Assembly: GCA_049522565.1 (NCBI GenBank)
Contig: JBEKNT010000064.1
Coordinates: forward strand, 1-21,339
From: JASHVB01 sp049522565
GTDB lineage: Bacteria; Pseudomonadota; Alphaproteobacteria; Acetobacterales; Acetobacteraceae
Direction of reading: 5' to 3'
Length of the DNA: 21,339 nucleotides
Of this stretch, positions 20,564 through 21,339 are shown piece after piece. How positions within the stretch are numbered: the stretch's first letter is position 1; each line of letters starts with the position of its first letter. Position numbers and translations under genes: made by a program. The notes below the pieces were generated by a model that was not told the DNA's origin, ran no database searches, and saw only the letters and a program-made list of their open reading frames with translations.

Positions 20564-21322
20564 ATGACCGCGGCACTGAAGGCGTTCTGGCAGCCTGGAT
20601 GAACCAGTTGCCTGAAACTCAAAGAGTTTCTCTCGGTCCGTGCGATCGAGTTCGAATCCATCAACGTGCTGGAAGACGCCGCCGGGCTGGCTGAGCTGCG
20701 GCGGCTGGGTGCGCGCTCGATTCCCGTGCTGTCGCGCGGCGACGAGTGGGTGTTCGCCCAGAACATCGCCCATGTGGTGAAGTTCCTCGGCCTGAACGAG
20801 AAGACCGGGCCGGTGCTGACGCCCGCCCAGTTGGTGGCGCGGCTCGAACGCTTCCTGGACATCGCGCTGCGGATCATCCCGCAGATGCCGGACGACAAGC
20901 TGGAAACCGAGGTGCCGAACCGCCCGCGCAGCTATCGCGTGCTCGCGCACCACATGTTCCGCATCGCCGAGACGTTCCTGGAAGTCGCCGCCGGCAATGA
21001 CCTGGTCTACGAAAGACTGACCGCACGGCCACCGGAGACGATGCGCACCACCGCTGACATCACCGCCTATGGTGCCGACGTGCGCCAGCGACTCGCCGCC
21101 TGGTGGAACGCCAAGCCGGACAAGTCGGGCCGCGACCCGATTCAAACCTACTACGGACCGCAGATCCTGCACGAATACCTGGAACGCACGACCTGGCACG
21201 TCGGCCAGCACACGAGGCAATGGGTGATGTTGCTCGGTATGCACGGCATTACGCCGGACCGACCGCCGGGCGAGGCCGACTTCGCCAACCTGCCGATGCC
21301 TTCCAGCGTCTGGGACGGGTGA
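20564..21322 (+). CDS. Glutaredoxin-DinB fusion with in-frame TGA at the redox-Cys position
   Basis: Read through the TGA, this is 252 residues. Residues 1-80 are a glutaredoxin/thioredoxin-like domain: MTAALKAFWQPG, then TGA as residue 13 (20600-20602), T14-S15-C16, LKLKEFL, IEFESINVLED, and the cis-Pro loop SIPV (P54). Residues from about 85 form a DinB-like four-helix bundle with likely metal ligands in AHHMFR (H129/H130) and WHVGQHTRQW (H212, H216). From memory, close relatives read FWQPGCTSC here, so TGA replaces the first Cys of CxxC (a TGC-to-TGA change). ATG 20564 has a good ribosome binding site. Either this is a selenoprotein (U13-x-x-C16) or a nonsense mutant expressing at most 12 residues. 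The GTG at 20666 would give only a headless protein. It is divergent from the amidohydrolase. Confidence 0.75.
20600..20650 (+). promoter_or_regulatory. Possible SECIS-like region after the in-frame TGA
   Basis: Two candidate structures follow the TGA. One is a perfect 7-bp hairpin GAAACTC-AAA-GAGTTTC (20614-20630), whose triloop starts 18 bases after the TGA but lacks a G. The other pairs CTC-TCG (20630-20635) with CGA-TC-GAG (20643-20650) around GTCCGTG, an apical loop opening with GU, 33 bases from the TGA. Known bacterial SECIS loops sit about 16-37 bases away and usually have an early G or GU. Neither is convincing by eye. Confidence 0.25.
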
Positions 21323-21339
21323 AGAGTACGGCTCTCCCG

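Noticed and set aside
20666..21322. GTG at 20666 as the true start of a 218-residue protein
   Set aside because: It would begin in the middle of the glutaredoxin domain, has no Shine-Dalgarno, and ignores the in-frame upstream ATG with GAGGAAA; it is at best a fallback start.

Overview
This is a GC-rich (roughly two-thirds G+C) chromosomal segment with typical bacterial gene density. Gene content (DUF3096 mini-membrane protein, CmcJ/NvfI-like oxygenase, HpaI-type aldolase, GhrA-like dehydrogenase, several amidohydrolases) and the type of intergenic palindrome suggest an alphaproteobacterium, perhaps Rhodospirillales/Acetobacteraceae. That placement is inference; there is no rRNA or other phylogenetic marker. 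I see no tRNA, rRNA, CRISPR array, transposase or phage gene.

Layout. 1-829 has no recognisable gene but holds a large imperfect inverted repeat. 830-5226 is all minus strand: a GH15 glycosidase, a secreted Tyr/Pro-rich protein overlapping its start, a Ser/Thr/Ala-rich protein with six histidines and three 40-residue repeats, and an FMN-dependent 2-hydroxyacid dehydrogenase. Divergent from the last, 5509-10628 is a plus-strand catabolic island: SDR, amidohydrolase, GhrA-like 2-hydroxyacid dehydrogenase, HpcH/HpaI aldolase, a decayed HNH-like gene remnant, and a MetE-C-like methyltransferase. It looks like a pathway for a small hydroxy/keto acid or aromatic-derived substrate, but the substrate is not evident. 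Several of its enzymes lack textbook active-site residues. A CmcJ/NvfI-like oxygenase (minus) and an M20D amidohydrolase (plus) follow, divergent around another large inverted repeat.

13696-17278 is the most unusual ordinary gene pair: a 648-residue protein with a C-terminal PhoU/DUF47-like region, translationally coupled to a pyruvate-phosphate-dikinase-like protein that keeps the ATP-grasp and phosphohistidine domains but has no PEP/pyruvate barrel. An FNR/FixK-like box lies just upstream. The pair is flanked on both sides by copies of one dispersed REP-like palindromic repeat.

17945-20378 carries a DUF3096 membrane peptide, a 60-residue hypothetical protein, a small cupin and a second amidohydrolase.

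The last gene (20564-21322, plus) is the highlight. It is a glutaredoxin-DinB fusion in which an in-frame TGA sits exactly where the first cysteine of a CxxC redox motif is expected (TGA-Thr-Ser-Cys). A good ribosome binding site and start codon lie upstream of the TGA, and the reading frame stays intact on both sides. It is either a candidate selenoprotein (UxxC) or a one-base nonsense mutant; the window alone cannot decide.
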